Shown here: positions 1 through 13,600 of the stretch, one piece after another
Layout: each line of letters starts with the position of its first letter
How positions within the stretch are numbered: position 1 is the stretch's first letter
NCBI RefSeq assembly: GCF_022581195.2
Contig: NC_061476.1
Location: 7,858,098 to 7,922,097, forward strand
DNA length: 64,000 nucleotides
Reading direction: 5' to 3'
Origin: Helicoverpa zea
Lineage: Eukaryota > Arthropoda > Insecta > Lepidoptera > Noctuidae
Program-made: the position numbers and the translations under genes
Notes under the pieces: generated by a model
Database searches by the model: none
Seen by the model: the letters and a program-made list of their open reading frames with translations, nothing else
What the model was told of the DNA's origin: nothing

Positions 1-1510
1 GCGACTTTTTTGTCTGTATCATATGATACAATGTGGAAATTCCTTATCAAACAGGGGCGTCCCGCGGCGCCCCTGAGACCGAGGCGCCCGGGTTATTCGC
101 ACACCTTGCACCATAGCTTAAGACGGCCCTGAAGACTCACAAATGAAACTGGGAATTATGTACAAATAAAAAGAAACCGTGATTAGAGCGAGTACCATTT
201 GTGTTCGTTGATTCGGTGCGTCAATAAAAATGATAAACCATCAGAAAAAACAATACATACGTTGTCATTTAGTCGCGAGCGTAGCGAGCGAGAATTTTTT
301 CACTTATTTGGAGGATGTTAAAAGTGAAAAATATTCAAAATGATCAATTAAACAAAGCGAAGGCGACTTTTTTAGAAACTTTGCTTGTCAGTATCATGAT
401 ACAATGGAACTTTCTTATCAAACGGGTGTAATTTTTTCGAAATTTCCTGGTGGTGGGGCGCCCCTGAGACATCACACCCTGCACCATAGGTTAAGACGGC
501 CCTGTAGGTAACAATTATGGTATCCTGTGATGTAGGATTTAAAATCAGGCAGTCGCCTGATTTTGCCGCCCGGGGCATGGGCCCCGGCTTGCCCCCCCCT
601 AGATCCGGGGCTGTTATATACCTGTTATTTCAAGTAAATTTTTGATTCCAGATGAAATGAGACCTATTGGGTTTTGGTCACAGAGAACAAAATGGATAGC
701 GGAAATGCAGTAGCGTAAAATCTCTTAAGAAAGTAGCGCGCTAAAATGCGGGTGTTTGGGGGACGAAGAACGTTACTGTCCGCGCCCTTATAAGTCTTCT
801 TTGAAACCTGTAATTTTTTTGTAATACCAAAAATTGTTCACAGATATCTATCTCAAAGAACCCAAGCGCCCCGTTAGGTTACTCGTAACTGATTGTTTTG
901 GTTATGCCCACCGTATCTATTTGAGCTAGAAGAATGGGCCTGACCTACCTGCATTATGGTATCTGCGCTAATCTTTCATTACCCCGTGGTTAAAATGCGC
1001 AGTACACATAAATGATTTTTGAGTTTTTGAAGAAGATATTGTATGTAGATGATATAATAACAGGTACAGGACTAACCATAGACTCCGGGATGTACAAGTT
1101 GGAGACAAACGTGATGAAGTTGTATGAGATGGTGGTCGGCTGATGAGCGCAGTTCCAGTCACCCACTGGACATACACGACCTATCTTGTTGCAGCGGCTG
1201 AAAGAGAAATAGGTCACGATTTGGAAACACAAGATGTAAAGAATGATAAAATAAAAATATTTTAGACTAATATAAGTGAACGTATAAAATAAATACTTTG
1301 GAAGTATCACTGTCAAAATCCACTATTTTTAATAATTTATTTTCTCGAAGAATAAATTGTTTTCATAAAATTCGTGAATGAATGGACTTAGACTCATACA
1401 CTTCCTGCTCCGTTGATTTAAGAAATTCCTGGAAAAGGCCATGGGGATCTTTTGAAAGTCCTCTCCAGAATCTCACGGAAATTAAGTAAATGTCAAGAGT
1501 AAATACTAAC
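1..1510. other. Intron or 3' flank of the fibulin gene with repeat remnants
   Basis: No exon recognisable as the fibulin C-terminal module was found on either strand. A GC-richer repeated segment occurs twice (about 50-125 and 440-510, both with cgcccctgagac). A MITE-family copy lies at about 663-1000. Confidence 0.5.
663..1000. repeat. MITE family D copy 1
   Basis: Member of a family of about 300 bp with imperfect inverted ends of about 35-40 bp (outer part gagaacaaaa.., inner part agcggaaatg / catta..atctgcgct). Related copies are near 4640-4790 (minus), 16870-17170 (plus), 21050-21190 (minus) and 44580-44880 (plus). No coding sequence. Confidence 0.55.
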
Positions 1511-1655
1511 TGTTTATTTTCTAGCTGATAGCCAACAGGACAGGAGATGTGCAGACAGCGGTAGCTGCCTCGCGTGTTGACGCACACATCGCTGGACGTT
1601 GTGGAAATGCCGCCCTTCGCGCACGGCGCCTCGCCTGTCTCGCATTCGTCTATGT
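1511..1655 (-). CDS. Fibulin exon 25: last visible EGF module
   Basis: Starts D-I-D-E-C-E-T-G; core CVNTRGSYRC then CPVGYQLENK. It resembles the final EGF before the fibulin C-terminal module. The donor gttagt at 1509-1510 is proposed (phase 2). If it is not used, the frame runs on for about 47 further codons to a stop at 1363 without fibulin-like sequence. Confidence 0.7.
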
Positions 1656-4600
1656 CTGAAGGAAAAAATTGAGTCAAAGCAAGCAGAGAAAAAAAGATGC
1701 TACCAATTTTTGGTGCTTAGTAATACATTTAATCAATAAACACTGACACATCAAAAGTGAAAACCATAGGATCGATGATTAAATCACGAATCTCAGCTGT
1801 AATTTCAAAATCTTTGAATATCTTTGGCAGTCGTTAATGGTGGTCAGAAGTCAGTAAATCTGACAACCAGTTAAGACTGTTTGGTAAGCCAAAGGGTGCC
1901 CGGATAACAAGGCAGAGTTAGACTGGTAGCCGACCCCAACATAGTTAGGAAAAGGCTCGGGGGATGAATGGTTACGAAGAATGATGAATAAGAAGAAATA
2001 AAGCTTTACAACCCTGGCTTCGAGTCATCCATGTAAAATATAGAAAAGGCTGGACAAATGATGATAAACAAGAAACACTTACCAATACAGCTCCTCTTAT
2101 CCTCGGACAGTCGGTACCCCTTGGGGCAGGCACAGCGGTAGCTCCCCGGCTCGTTGACGCAGCGCCCCACGCACGGGATCTTAGACCTGAACTCCGTGCA
2201 CTCGTCTATGTCTGAACATGTGCTGGGGAACATTAACGTATCTTGTAGAATAAGAAATTAACTTGCTAAGGTTTTTTTGCAACTTTATGACTATCATTTT
2301 TTCTGTGGGCACAAAACTGGGATGAAAAATCACTACTCTGCTTCTTATCAAGTGAGCTGCAGCACCTACAAGCTAGGGCTTGTGTCAGAGTTTTCTCAAA
2401 TCCACCTGACAGCTTCTGACGTGGAAATATAACAACGACTGCTAGAAGCATTCGTGGACGCTTTACGTGCAAGGTCAGAAAACTTTATCGGATTCCTGCT
2501 TCCTCGTTCTTTATGGACTAAAAGGAAGTTTCAAAATTTTATTTCGCTGACAAAAACCATGTTCCTTTTGGAACCCTTTTTTATCCAGAGTAACTTGACA
2601 ACTCTCTCAAGTAAACCATTCCTTGCAGTAGCATTACTTCAACCATTTCTAAGAACAACTTAAAACATAGAAAATATATCATTTTCCTTACCTGTTATCA
2701 GAATTGAGTCTATATCCTCTATGACAGGCACATCTGTAGGATCCCCAGACGTTGTTACATCGGTGCTGGCACAGCGAACCGGGGCGAGACTCCATACATT
2801 CGTCCACGTCTACGCAAACCTGGGTCAAAATAAAATAACTTTAGTTACCTCGAAAAGGTCATGGTGGACTATTGGGTAAAGAACCATCCTCTCAAGTGTT
2901 AGTGCGTGAGTTCGATTCCAGGTCAGTAAAAAGTTTCAATGCAACTTTTCTTATCTTTCTCAGTGTATCTTGGACACCATTGACTGTGTTTCGAACATAG
3001 ATGTAATATACTAAACAAGATTGCGCACGCTCAAAATATATATTTACGAAAATGAACTCTATTCCAACGCAATAAGGTACTAAATTGGTTGCATAATACA
3101 CAGAGGCAAATCCGAGCCGAGAGTGACAGTTAGAACGGAGGCCGTTTGTCTCTTTCTAACACCTTGCCAGCATAAAAAATCTTCACTTCGAATCTTCCTG
3201 CTTTTATACTGCTAATTCCCGCTAATTAGTAAAAGCCTATATAAGTATTTTAAGGTCACAAACTGCGTAAGTTAAAATTTCAATACCAATCTGTGTTTAA
3301 CAATCTTAGCTAATTCGGGTTTGTCTCACCTAGCTTAATCTCATAGTCACCCTATTAGAAAGGGACAGACGGCCTCCGTACTAACTGTTTCACTCGGCTC
3401 GATTTTTGGGTAAAAGTGCGCAGTCCTGTTTACTATATTATGTCTATGGTTTCGGATGGCACGTTAAACGGTAGGTCCCAGCTGTCAGTGAACATCTTCG
3501 GCAGTCATTACGGATAGTCTATAGCCAGAAAGTCTGACACCAGTCTTACCAAGGGGTATTGGTTTGGCCGGGTAACTGGGTTGAGGAGGTCAGATAGGCA
3601 GCTGCATCTGATTGGTCTAGAAGCCGACCCCAACATAGCTGAGGAATAGGACCGGGAGATGATGACTTTGCTTCAATTATCGCATTAACATCTTACCTTA
3701 TCATTGACGGGTGCTGATCTAAAGCCGATGTGACATTTACATTGGTATGAACCGACTGTGTTCAAACAATCAGCATTCTGAGAGCAGGCGGGCTGAAAAT
3801 AACATTAAAGTTATAAGTTTACAGTACCTCTAGAAAAGAATTAAATCTTGATCAACCTGGTTAGTATTTGGGAGAAAATATCAGTAATTTAATAAGAATC
3901 GTAGTATCTCCCGTAATCTAATAGCGTGAATACTTTTTTTTTAGAATCGTCAATGGCCCCCTCCTGCTGTGGGTGCAGCGTGAGGGAATGTCAGACTCTC
4001 ACTGACTAAATCCACCATGTTCCTTCTAGCCCTTTATACACCAGAGCTGTGGTAACTCTTTTGGACAACCCCGCAACAAATAGTGTGAACTTGGCATGAA
4101 ATTGGCTTTACATTGAAACAAACTCAAAAAGGAATTTAAATCAAAAAATAAACCACGATCCTGATAAGATTAAGTACAATAGTTACAAAAACGGTCTTTT
4201 ATAGCATATTCAGAAGACCAAAGACTTCAAAAGCAATTCACCCATAATACATAGAATAGTTCTATAATGATCTTACCACACTGCCCGCAAGTGCACACTC
4301 GTCTACATCTTCACACTGATGATCTCCAACTAGTCTGTGTCCGACGGGACAGTTGCAGCTGTACCCGCCCGGTAGGTTCGAACAGAGCTGATCGGGTCCA
4401 CACTTCGCTTCCCCGGTTAAACACTCGTTTACATCTGGGAAAGTGGGGTATAAGTTAACTTCGGCTCTACATATAGGTAGTCTTAACACGGAGGAAGGTC
4501 AGGCGCCTTCTCTTAGGTCAAAAAAATTAAGGCGTGACCAAAATGACGAAGTTACGAGTGAACTAAAAAGGCATACGAGTTTCTGGAGACGTCAATGAAT

Positions 4601-7600
4601 TTTGATTTAAAAAAAAATTGCGAGTTCCAAAGAAGGCAAGTTCAAAAGCATAGGAGACATAAAGTTCTTCTTCCTCCGAACAGCCGCATTTTGGCGCGAT
4701 ACTTTCTTAGAAGTTTTTCCGTTACATTATACATCTCCGCTAGTCATTTTGTTCTCCATCTATTCCCCGCTTAGAATTTTATCAACACTGCTCTTCTTAT
4801 GGCTCTTATGTCATAACTATGTAGAATTCTCTCAAATATAGATTTTCTTACTCACCTACGCAAGTATTGAAATCTCCTAGAATGTAGCCAGCTGGGCAGG
4901 TGAACACTGAGCCTTGTTCCACCGTGGTGATATCAGGAGTCAAATATTTGGTGCCCTGATCCGGGATTACTGGCTGCGGACGAACTGAGGGGTACACTGG
5001 GGACAAAGTACGTGTTTATGTTAATAGCCCGGTCAAAATAGACATAAAAGTAGTGGTCAAATAGCATAAATTCCCGGAAAGCTGAATTTTAGTGGAGAGC
5101 TTGGGTTTATCATAATAAATAAAATATTAAAAGTCCCCATCGATCCCATGTGTGCGTCAAAAGTTATTCGAGGTTAAATGTCAAAATTTTAGGTCTTTTG
5201 ATTTTTTTTCGAAAACGGTAAGTTTTATCAAAAAATAACATTAGACCAAAGTTGTAGATCTTAAAATTTTCTACAAAAATGCCATCAACAGTTTTCTTCT
5301 AAATGTTAACATTCCTGAGATATCGCGATTCAAAGAGTCACACTACACATGATATGCACATATAAGCAACGTATACGAGGGCTTCGAGTTTCAGACTCTT
5401 ACTCACTAAAAACCGTCGTGTTCCGTCGTAAGCCTTTTATGTACCAGGGCCGCGGTAACTCTTTCGAATAATCCCGCAGCCCCGGCAGGCCTTGGCCCCG
5501 CTGGGGTTGCTGACACAGCCTACCTGGTCCTGCGCGGCGGCCGGGATGAAAGGTGCGAACTCTTTGTCGTTCCGCCTCCTCCTTCTCGAGCATGATTGCT
5601 TCGCAGAAGGAGGCGACAGCATCCCATACCCTCTCGCCCCGGACCATGGCCTGAACCAGGGCCGGACGCGAGAGGTCGCCGCCGCCTAAAGCCTCGACGA
5701 GGACCCGACAGTGCTCTTCCCACCCAGGGCACACCTGGACTGTGTGGTCCACCGTGCCCTTGGGGCTATCCCGAGCCATTCCTCAAAGAGGAGACTTACC
5801 GCCACTATGGTGGCGTGCCCTAATTTACAACATCATGTGTAAAACAGAGATAAAGTTAGGAGTTTACAGTTTAACTTTCAGTTGCATTGTATAATTTTGT
5901 CAGCTTACTATTGTTTGTATGTACTTTCTAAGTATATCTAAGACACCAATGACTTTGTTTCGGATGGCAAGTTAAACTGTAGGTCCCGGCTGTCATTGAA
6001 AATCCTTGGCAGTCGTTACGGGTAGTCAGAAGCCAGTAAGTCTGAGGCCAGTCTAACCATGGGGTATCAGGTTGCCCGGGTAACTGGGTTGAGGATGTCA
6101 GATAGGCAGTCGCTTCTTGTAAAGCACTGGTACTCAGCTGAATCCGGTTAGACTGGAAACCGACCCCAACATGGTTGGGAAAAAGGCGGAGGATGATGAC
6201 TATTGTTATGTAATAGACTGTTTGTGAAAATATTACTTTTTAAAAGAGTGTCTATGGAGTTTTTTGCCCGCTCTATAAGACCAACTTTTTGGAACCATGC
6301 AAATAGTGTGACGTTTCATAGGAGCCTGCAAAGGCCTTTTTATAATAAAAAGATTTTGATTTAGAATTTCAACGTGGGCACTCTAGCCTCAGTGACAAGC
6401 CATGACCTACATGACCCAAGATAATATCGAGGCTATGCGGCAGTTAATTCTCGCAGACCAACATGTAACATACCGTGACATAGATCCGTGGGCATAACGA
6501 TTTTTTTACATTCCCCAAAATTAAGCAAAGCCTTCATGGTCAACGTTTCAGCACACCTGAAAAAGCTTTTGACTCATACAAATCGGCCATTTTGACTACC
6601 CCCACTTCAGAATGGAATAAACATTTCAAGAACTGGTTTTAATGCGTGCAAAAGTACATTAAATATCGCGGAGAATTCTTTTAAAAACAATAAATCGTAT
6701 TAAATAATTAGATTGTCTTTACTTATTTCAAACGACACAACTTAAAAGGCAGCCCTCGTATATACGTGGCTTATAATTATGTGCATAACATGTGTAGTGT
6801 GACTCTTTGAATCGCGATATCTCAGCAATGGTAATGTAGCGGCACTACAACTGTCAACACCGCCATCTACACAGTCGCCGACGCAACTCTCAAACAAGTA
6901 TCCTGCATCGCACATGCAGTGTTCGCGCGCACATTAATACGCGTAGATCACCCCGACAACAACTGTCGGGCAGTAGCCCACCGGACAATATCACCTGTCC
7001 GGTCGGAGGATCCTCCCTTTAGTGCGAGGTATGATGAGCTTTACTCTCTGCTCTCATATCTCCACAGTAACATTTAGGAGAAAACTGTTGATGGCATTTT
7101 TGTAGAAAATTTTAAGATCTACAACTTTGGTGTGATGTTCTTTTTCGATAAAACTTACCGTTTTCGAAAAAAAATAAAAAATCCAAAAATTTTGACATGT
7201 AACCTCGAATAACTTTTGACGAACACATGGGATCGATGGGGACTTTTAATATTTTATTTACAATGATAAACCCAAGCTCTCCACCAAAATTCAGCTTTCC
7301 GGGAATTAATGTTATTTCAAATGTCTATTTTGACCGAGCTATAAGTAGATCCTTAGGTTTGACCCTTATTACAGACTAGCTTCCAATCTATTTAACGATC
7401 TCGTATAAAAATTGGACTTCGTGATAAATGTTTGATCATTGAAACAATCAAATGTGGACCAGCAATATCCTCATTTAAGTAAACTTTTCAATAATATTGC
7501 TAAAGATTCTGTCAAAACGCTTTTCGGCACGGCCCTGGAAATAAAACCGAGACCTCGTGCTCGGCAGTTGCACTATGTGACAAAAAGACCAACAAATTTT

Positions 7601-10600
7601 TTGATGATAATGATGACAGATAATAACCAAGTCCAGTCTAACCAAGGGTTGCCCGGGTAACTGGGTTGAGGAGGTCAGATAGGCAGTCGCTCCTTGTAAA
7701 ACACTAGTACTCAACCGCATCCGGTTAGACTAGAAGCCGACCCCAACATAGTTGGGAAAGAGGCTCGGGAGATGATGATGAAAGATGATAATTATATCAG
7801 AAACATACCAGGCTCATTCCCATATCCCGATGGGAACTGTTTGTTCTTCTTGACGGGAACACATCGGTGTCTGACGTCGTCCAGCTTCCAGTTAGGAGGG
7901 CACTCGCACCGGTACCCTCCCTCAGTGTTGATGCAAATCTCTACGGCTGCGCAGTTCGCTTGTCCGTTTGTACATTCGTTCATATCTGGAGGTAGAAGCA
8001 GTGAGCATTGTACTAAAGCATTGTCGTCAATAAAATTAAAACATGTGAATGTTCATTGTAGAAAACTGGCATTTATATTGTAAGTGAACTTGGGCCTAAA
8101 GCGGCTTTCAAAATATTCTGACACTAGGGCTTGTTAGAATGAAAATAAAAGATTATAAAATTTTAAAAGAAATACTGCTATTGAATAATTCATTAATATT
8201 GTTATTGTTCATGAGAAGGCTTTCAACAACAATTTTATTTGTTATCACTAGGAAGTGCTAAAAGAGGTATTTTGAGACTCTCTTACAGTGAAATTTTAAT
8301 AACGATGATTGTTAAAACATTACTTGATCTTTAGATTCGTTTTTGTTGTTGTTTTTTAATTGGTGAACATAATAGTAGTAGTCAGAAGCCCATAAGTCTG
8401 ACACCAGTCTAACCAAGGGGTATCGGGTTGCCCGGGTAACTGGGTTCAGGAGGTCAGATAGGCAGTCGCTTCTTGTAACACAATGGTACTCAGCTAAATC
8501 CGGTTAGACTGGAAGCCGACCCAAACATAGTTGGGAAAAGGCTCGGAGGAAGATGATAATAAAGAGTATATCTATCTATCTATCTACATACCTTCGCATA
8601 CTCCAGTTTTAATGTTATGGTGGTAGCCGACATCGCAGAGGTTGCTCGGCAGGAATGGCCGAACTGTGCTTACATTGTACACAGGATATCCCCAGAAGAA
8701 AGATTTTTCTGGAACACAGTGGTTTAATTACGGGTCGAATGATCTTAAGGTTAAGCAACGATGGGCGCAATCGGCCCGTGAATGGCTTATCATTAGGTCA
8801 AGACGTGTACCTTCGTTTTTCAGATGTTATAGTAAATTGATGCGTAGACGTTACTGGTTATCAAAAGCCAGAAAGTCTCACAAACAGTCTTTCCAAGGGA
8901 TTGTCCAGGCAATTGGGTTGAAGTCGTCAGATAGGTAGTGGATCCATTTAAAACACCTTCTGAGTTGTATCTGGTTAGACTGACAGCCGATCCCAACATA
9001 ATAATTATGTAGTTGTGAGAAGTTTAGCCAGATGATGATGATTGGGTGCCCACAAATGTTTTTTTAAGAATTCATATTCATATTTAGTTTCATTCCATCA
9101 TGTTACAATAATACTACTTACTGGTAGAAGTAGGTAACGTAGGAACAGGAGTAGTGGTGGTAGTAGAAGATGAAGTGGTGATGAACTCGCAGGTCTTAGA
9201 GACCAGATCTCTTCGGAAGCCAGGGGCACAGTTACAGGTGTAACCACCGATGGTATTGCGACAAGTCTCGGTGAGGCCAGAACAAAAGTGGCGATTAGTC
9301 GAGCATTCGTCTATGTCTAGAAAATAGAAAAATGGAAAATCAAGATTTTTTTGGAAAACAAGATAATACTAAAAATAAGAGCCATCTGAAGGATACTTTT
9401 GAGGATTTAACAGTGCAGGAGCAGCTGAATGCAAATAAGTCTGTCAAAAATTTAAGGACAAGAAAACATACTGAACTTTACTAGCAAAATTACAAAGCAA
9501 AATAGACTTTAAAAAAATCATCCAAAACATTAAAAAAAAACACTTAGTTAATCTGGATATTTTCAGAATCACTTCAAAACTTACCAAAGCAAGATCCATA
9601 CTCATCAGCCTCAAAACCATTAGGACATTCCGTAGGTTTCTTATCAACTTTCGTCCACTCATTTTTCGGAATATATTTAGTATCAATAACTACTGACCCA
9701 TCTTTGTTCCTTTTACCCTCAACTACTGCCGTTTCGTTCTCTATTTTCACATTAACCTGATGCGGGGGAGTAGGTTTTGGTGTATCTGTCGTATATACTT
9801 TTGGCCAAGTTTTTTCAGTAGGTATTTTTGGCAATTCTGATTCGGGGATATCAATGGGAGGTAAGTGGTAGGATGGTGTAGGTCTAGGGACTGAATATGT
9901 AGGTATTTGTTCTGTAGATGTTGGGGGATATTCTGGTTGCTGGGGTTTTGTAGGTGGGGGATGTGGTACGGTTGGTGGGGGCTGAGGTACAGTGGGTGGG
10001 GGCGGTGGTACTGTTGGTGGGGGCTGAGTTACTGTTGGTGGGGGCTCTGTTTCAGTTGGTAAAGGCTGTGGAATCAGTTCTGTTGGTCGTTCTGGGACAG
10101 GGGTTGTAGTTGGTTCAACCGTCTCATTTTTATATAAATCAGGTACATGTTTGGATATAAAGGGTGGTTCCACTTCATTGTTTTCAGTTTTTTCAGTAGT
10201 ACTTGATGTGGGCGGAGACTGAGGCTGAGGTAGAGGAGTTTCAGTGGTCGTGGTTGTAGGTTCTTTTGGCTGATTATCTGCAGTCGATGTACTGTTGTCC
10301 TCTCTAGAAAAAGGGTTTTTTTATTGCTCAACAAATGATTACTAATGATAATGATCACAATAATAAATGATTGATAATGTGTATTATGTACGCTATAGGC
10401 ACACTGGAATACTTTCTTTGCAAAACAATAACTACAATTATTATGTAGCTTTACCATTCCAAGACAAAAAAGTCGTGGTGGTCTAGTGGGTGAAGGACCA
10501 ACCTCTCAAGTACGAGGACGCGGGTTCGATCCCAGGTCAGGCAAGATGCAACTTTTCTAAGTTTGTATGTACTTTCTAAGTATATCTTAGACACCACTGA

Positions 10601-13600
10601 CTGTGTTTCGGATGGCACGTTAAACTGTAGGTCCCGGCTGTCATTGAACATCCTTGGCAGTCGTTACGGGTAGTCAGAAGCCAGTAAGTCTGGCACCAGT
10701 CTAACCAAGGGGTATCGGGTTGCCCGGGTAACTGGGTTGAGGAGGTCAGATAGGCAGTCGCTTCTTGTAAAGCACTGGTACTCAGCTGAATCCGGTTAGA
10801 CTGGAAGCCGACCCCAACATGATTGGGAAAGGGCTCGGAGGATGATTTACCATTCCAAGACACAACAAATCTAGTTATTAGGAATCAAACTTAAATCCGC
10901 TAAACATGCAATAGAACGTAATATTTTTAAACATAAATTAAGTATAATTATATTTTCATATTGGTATTTTTTTTAGTTTTTTTTTTTCTAAATACCTAAC
11001 AATACTCCAGTTAACCAGATAACAATAAAGACAAACTTACTCAGAATCATCATAATAATACTCGTAATCAGGCGTAGTGGATGTAGTGGTGGTGCGTTTG
11101 CGCAGACAGCGGAACGAGCCGCGGATGTTCTGACACGTGTAGTCCGAGCCGCAGTTGTGTATGTTTAGCGCACATTCGTCTATGTCTGGGAATAAAAAAT
11201 AAATATGTAAATACACAGGAATACATTTTTACATACGGTTGGTGAGCCCCATGGAAAATTATTACTAATTTATATTACTGGTGCTAACACAAATGACAAT
11301 TTCTCACAAAAAGATTGAAACCAATGATGTTTTACTCATCAAACAACATTTAAAAGCAGCATTATTGTTTTCGGTATTTCTTATGCATCTATTTTTTGCT
11401 TAATAAACGGATTCTCATTATTTCTTAACAAAAAAGTAATATGAAAATTCACTTGTAAGTGAGACCACTCAAACATAGTCATCTATATCTATACATATAA
11501 TAAATCTGTAAAAAAACTGTGTCTGTACATTGAATATATCAAAAAAATAATAATTGGGTGGGGTTTAGAAACAGTAATGGAGCACAAATCCAAAAAAAAA
11601 ATTCTGTCTGTATGTCTGTATGTCTGCATGTCTGTATGTCTGTATGTCTGTATGTCTGTATGTCTGTTTGTTTGTACACGCTAATCTTCCGAACTACTGA
11701 ACGGATTTCGACGATTTTTTCTTTGTTGTATCAGTATTAAGCCTGGTCAACATATAGGCTATAATTTATCTTCGAAACTTGAAGACCTGATGCAGAACTC
11801 CAACAGACCAACAAAACTATAAGAGATACAAAAATGGTGCCATGGCAAAAATTGTTTCATGTGATGAGCATTTTCAGCTGAGATAATAAATTTGAAGATC
11901 TGGAACACCTGATGGGGAACCCCAAGAGCCCAGCTTCTCTGTACCATATACAGGTATGATGTTTTAGCAAAAGTTGTTCAATTTGATAAGCACTTTCTAT
12001 TGACTTATACAAATTGAAGATCTAAAACACCTGATGTGGAACTCCAGGGGCCCAGCTAGACTATAGCATATGAAGATATGACGTTTTAGCAAAAGTGGTT
12101 CAATCTGATAAGCACTCTCTCTCTATTGACGTATAAACATCGAAGATCTGGAACACCTGATGTGGAACTTCAAGAGCAATACTACACTTGAAATGTATAG
12201 AAATGAATGTTATGAAATAGGTATGGCGAATCAAAAAAAAAGTAATTAGTCCGTCTTTTAGATAACCCTAAAATAATGGACACGTATTTTTCTTTTCTCT
12301 CTCTCACAAACAAATAATAACGAAGATACAACACGCTTGAATTTTGTGTTAAGTCACTGCTTAGTACAAATTTTACATACCTAGACGTGGCGTTACGAGC
12401 CCCCAATCTCCGACTTTGTTTCGTTATATCTCATTATTATTTTGTATGTCTCTTCCAGACCTCGGGACTACAGAGTTCCGAATTTTTGGGAGGCAAACGT
12501 GGGGCCGAAGCCAACACGCTGAAGCCCTTTTGAGACAACTTTAATGAAATGGTGACACAAAACCGACGATTATCCCTTTATACACTATAGAAATGAACCC
12601 AAGGACAATCCCCGGTGGACGTCGTTAAAAAAAGACAATCCCCGGTTCTATGCTAAACTATTGCTAACTATGTAGGAAAAGTACTTGGGCTATTGTGATG
12701 GGATGTTAGTGGATGACAATGTATTAGGTACATGTAAAAATGGCACGTGGAGACTTGCCACCTCACTTACTGGGCCCCTGGGAACCAGTCACTGAATAGC
12801 AACAAGAGGGCAACAGGTACATGAGCGGCTGTAGGGTGAGGATACCTCGGTGGACTTTAAACGCTGATTACGCGCTCCCTGTGCTTACCATGAGGCACCT
12901 ACCCTCCGAGCGGGGCTACTAATCCTGCTCTAGCGACTCCACTCTGGACGGCCAAGCCAAGCCAGAGGCGTGAGACCTACCCCCGTCATGGTTCACTCCG
13001 ACCGGCCGGAGATGGGGGACAGTATACTCTCCCTGGAGAACTCAGTATATATAGCCTCGCGGGGTCGCTACTCCCCGTCATCAGCCTCAGATGTCCTGCG
13101 GTGCCTGTATCTCATTATTATTGTCGTTATTATCTCAAGAGCCTTTGTCCCAATTATGTTAGGGTCGACTTCCAGTCACGATGCAACTGAGTACCAGTGT
13201 TTTACAAGGAGCGACTGCCTATCTGACCTCCACAACCCGGTTACCCGCTCAACCCAACACCCCTTGGTAAGACTTACTGGCTTCTGACTACCCATAACGA
13301 CTGCCAAGAATGTTCAATGACAGCCGGAACCTACAGTTTAACATCCCCTCCAAATAACGGTCATTGGTATCCAAAATATACGTAGAAAGTACATAAGAAC
13401 TTAGAAAAGTTGCATTGGCAGGCACTTGCCAGACCTGGAATCAAAGCCGCACGCTCATACTTGAGAGATTGGTTCTCTACCCACTAAACCACCACGACTT
13501 CCACTAAGTCACCACGACTTTGTCATCTATTTAATGTTTTTTTACGTAATAATACGTGTACCTAATATTTTTGCCACTCACAACTTAAATGCGGACTAAT

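Larger units (their letters stand above)
5020..7350. mobile_element. Large inverted-repeat element enclosing a decayed mariner and other insertions
   Basis: Left arm 5020-5380 is repeated in inverted orientation at about 6752-7350. The outer ends carry gtcaaaatagacat / atgtctattttgac, and long internal blocks match. The right arm has an extra segment of about 235 bp (about 6835-7070) flanked by gtaa on both sides. Between the arms lie an R1-like LINE tail, a SINE copy and mariner remnants. No intact gene. Confidence 0.65.

Noticed and set aside
8642..8938. 98-codon plus-strand open frame
   Set aside because: Overlaps fibulin exon 18 on the other strand and a diverged SINE; composite of unrelated sequence.
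10471..10545. tRNA gene suggested by A and B box motifs
   Set aside because: The motif is the head of a SINE with body, tail and target duplication; the same head recurs at 55325 and 2862.
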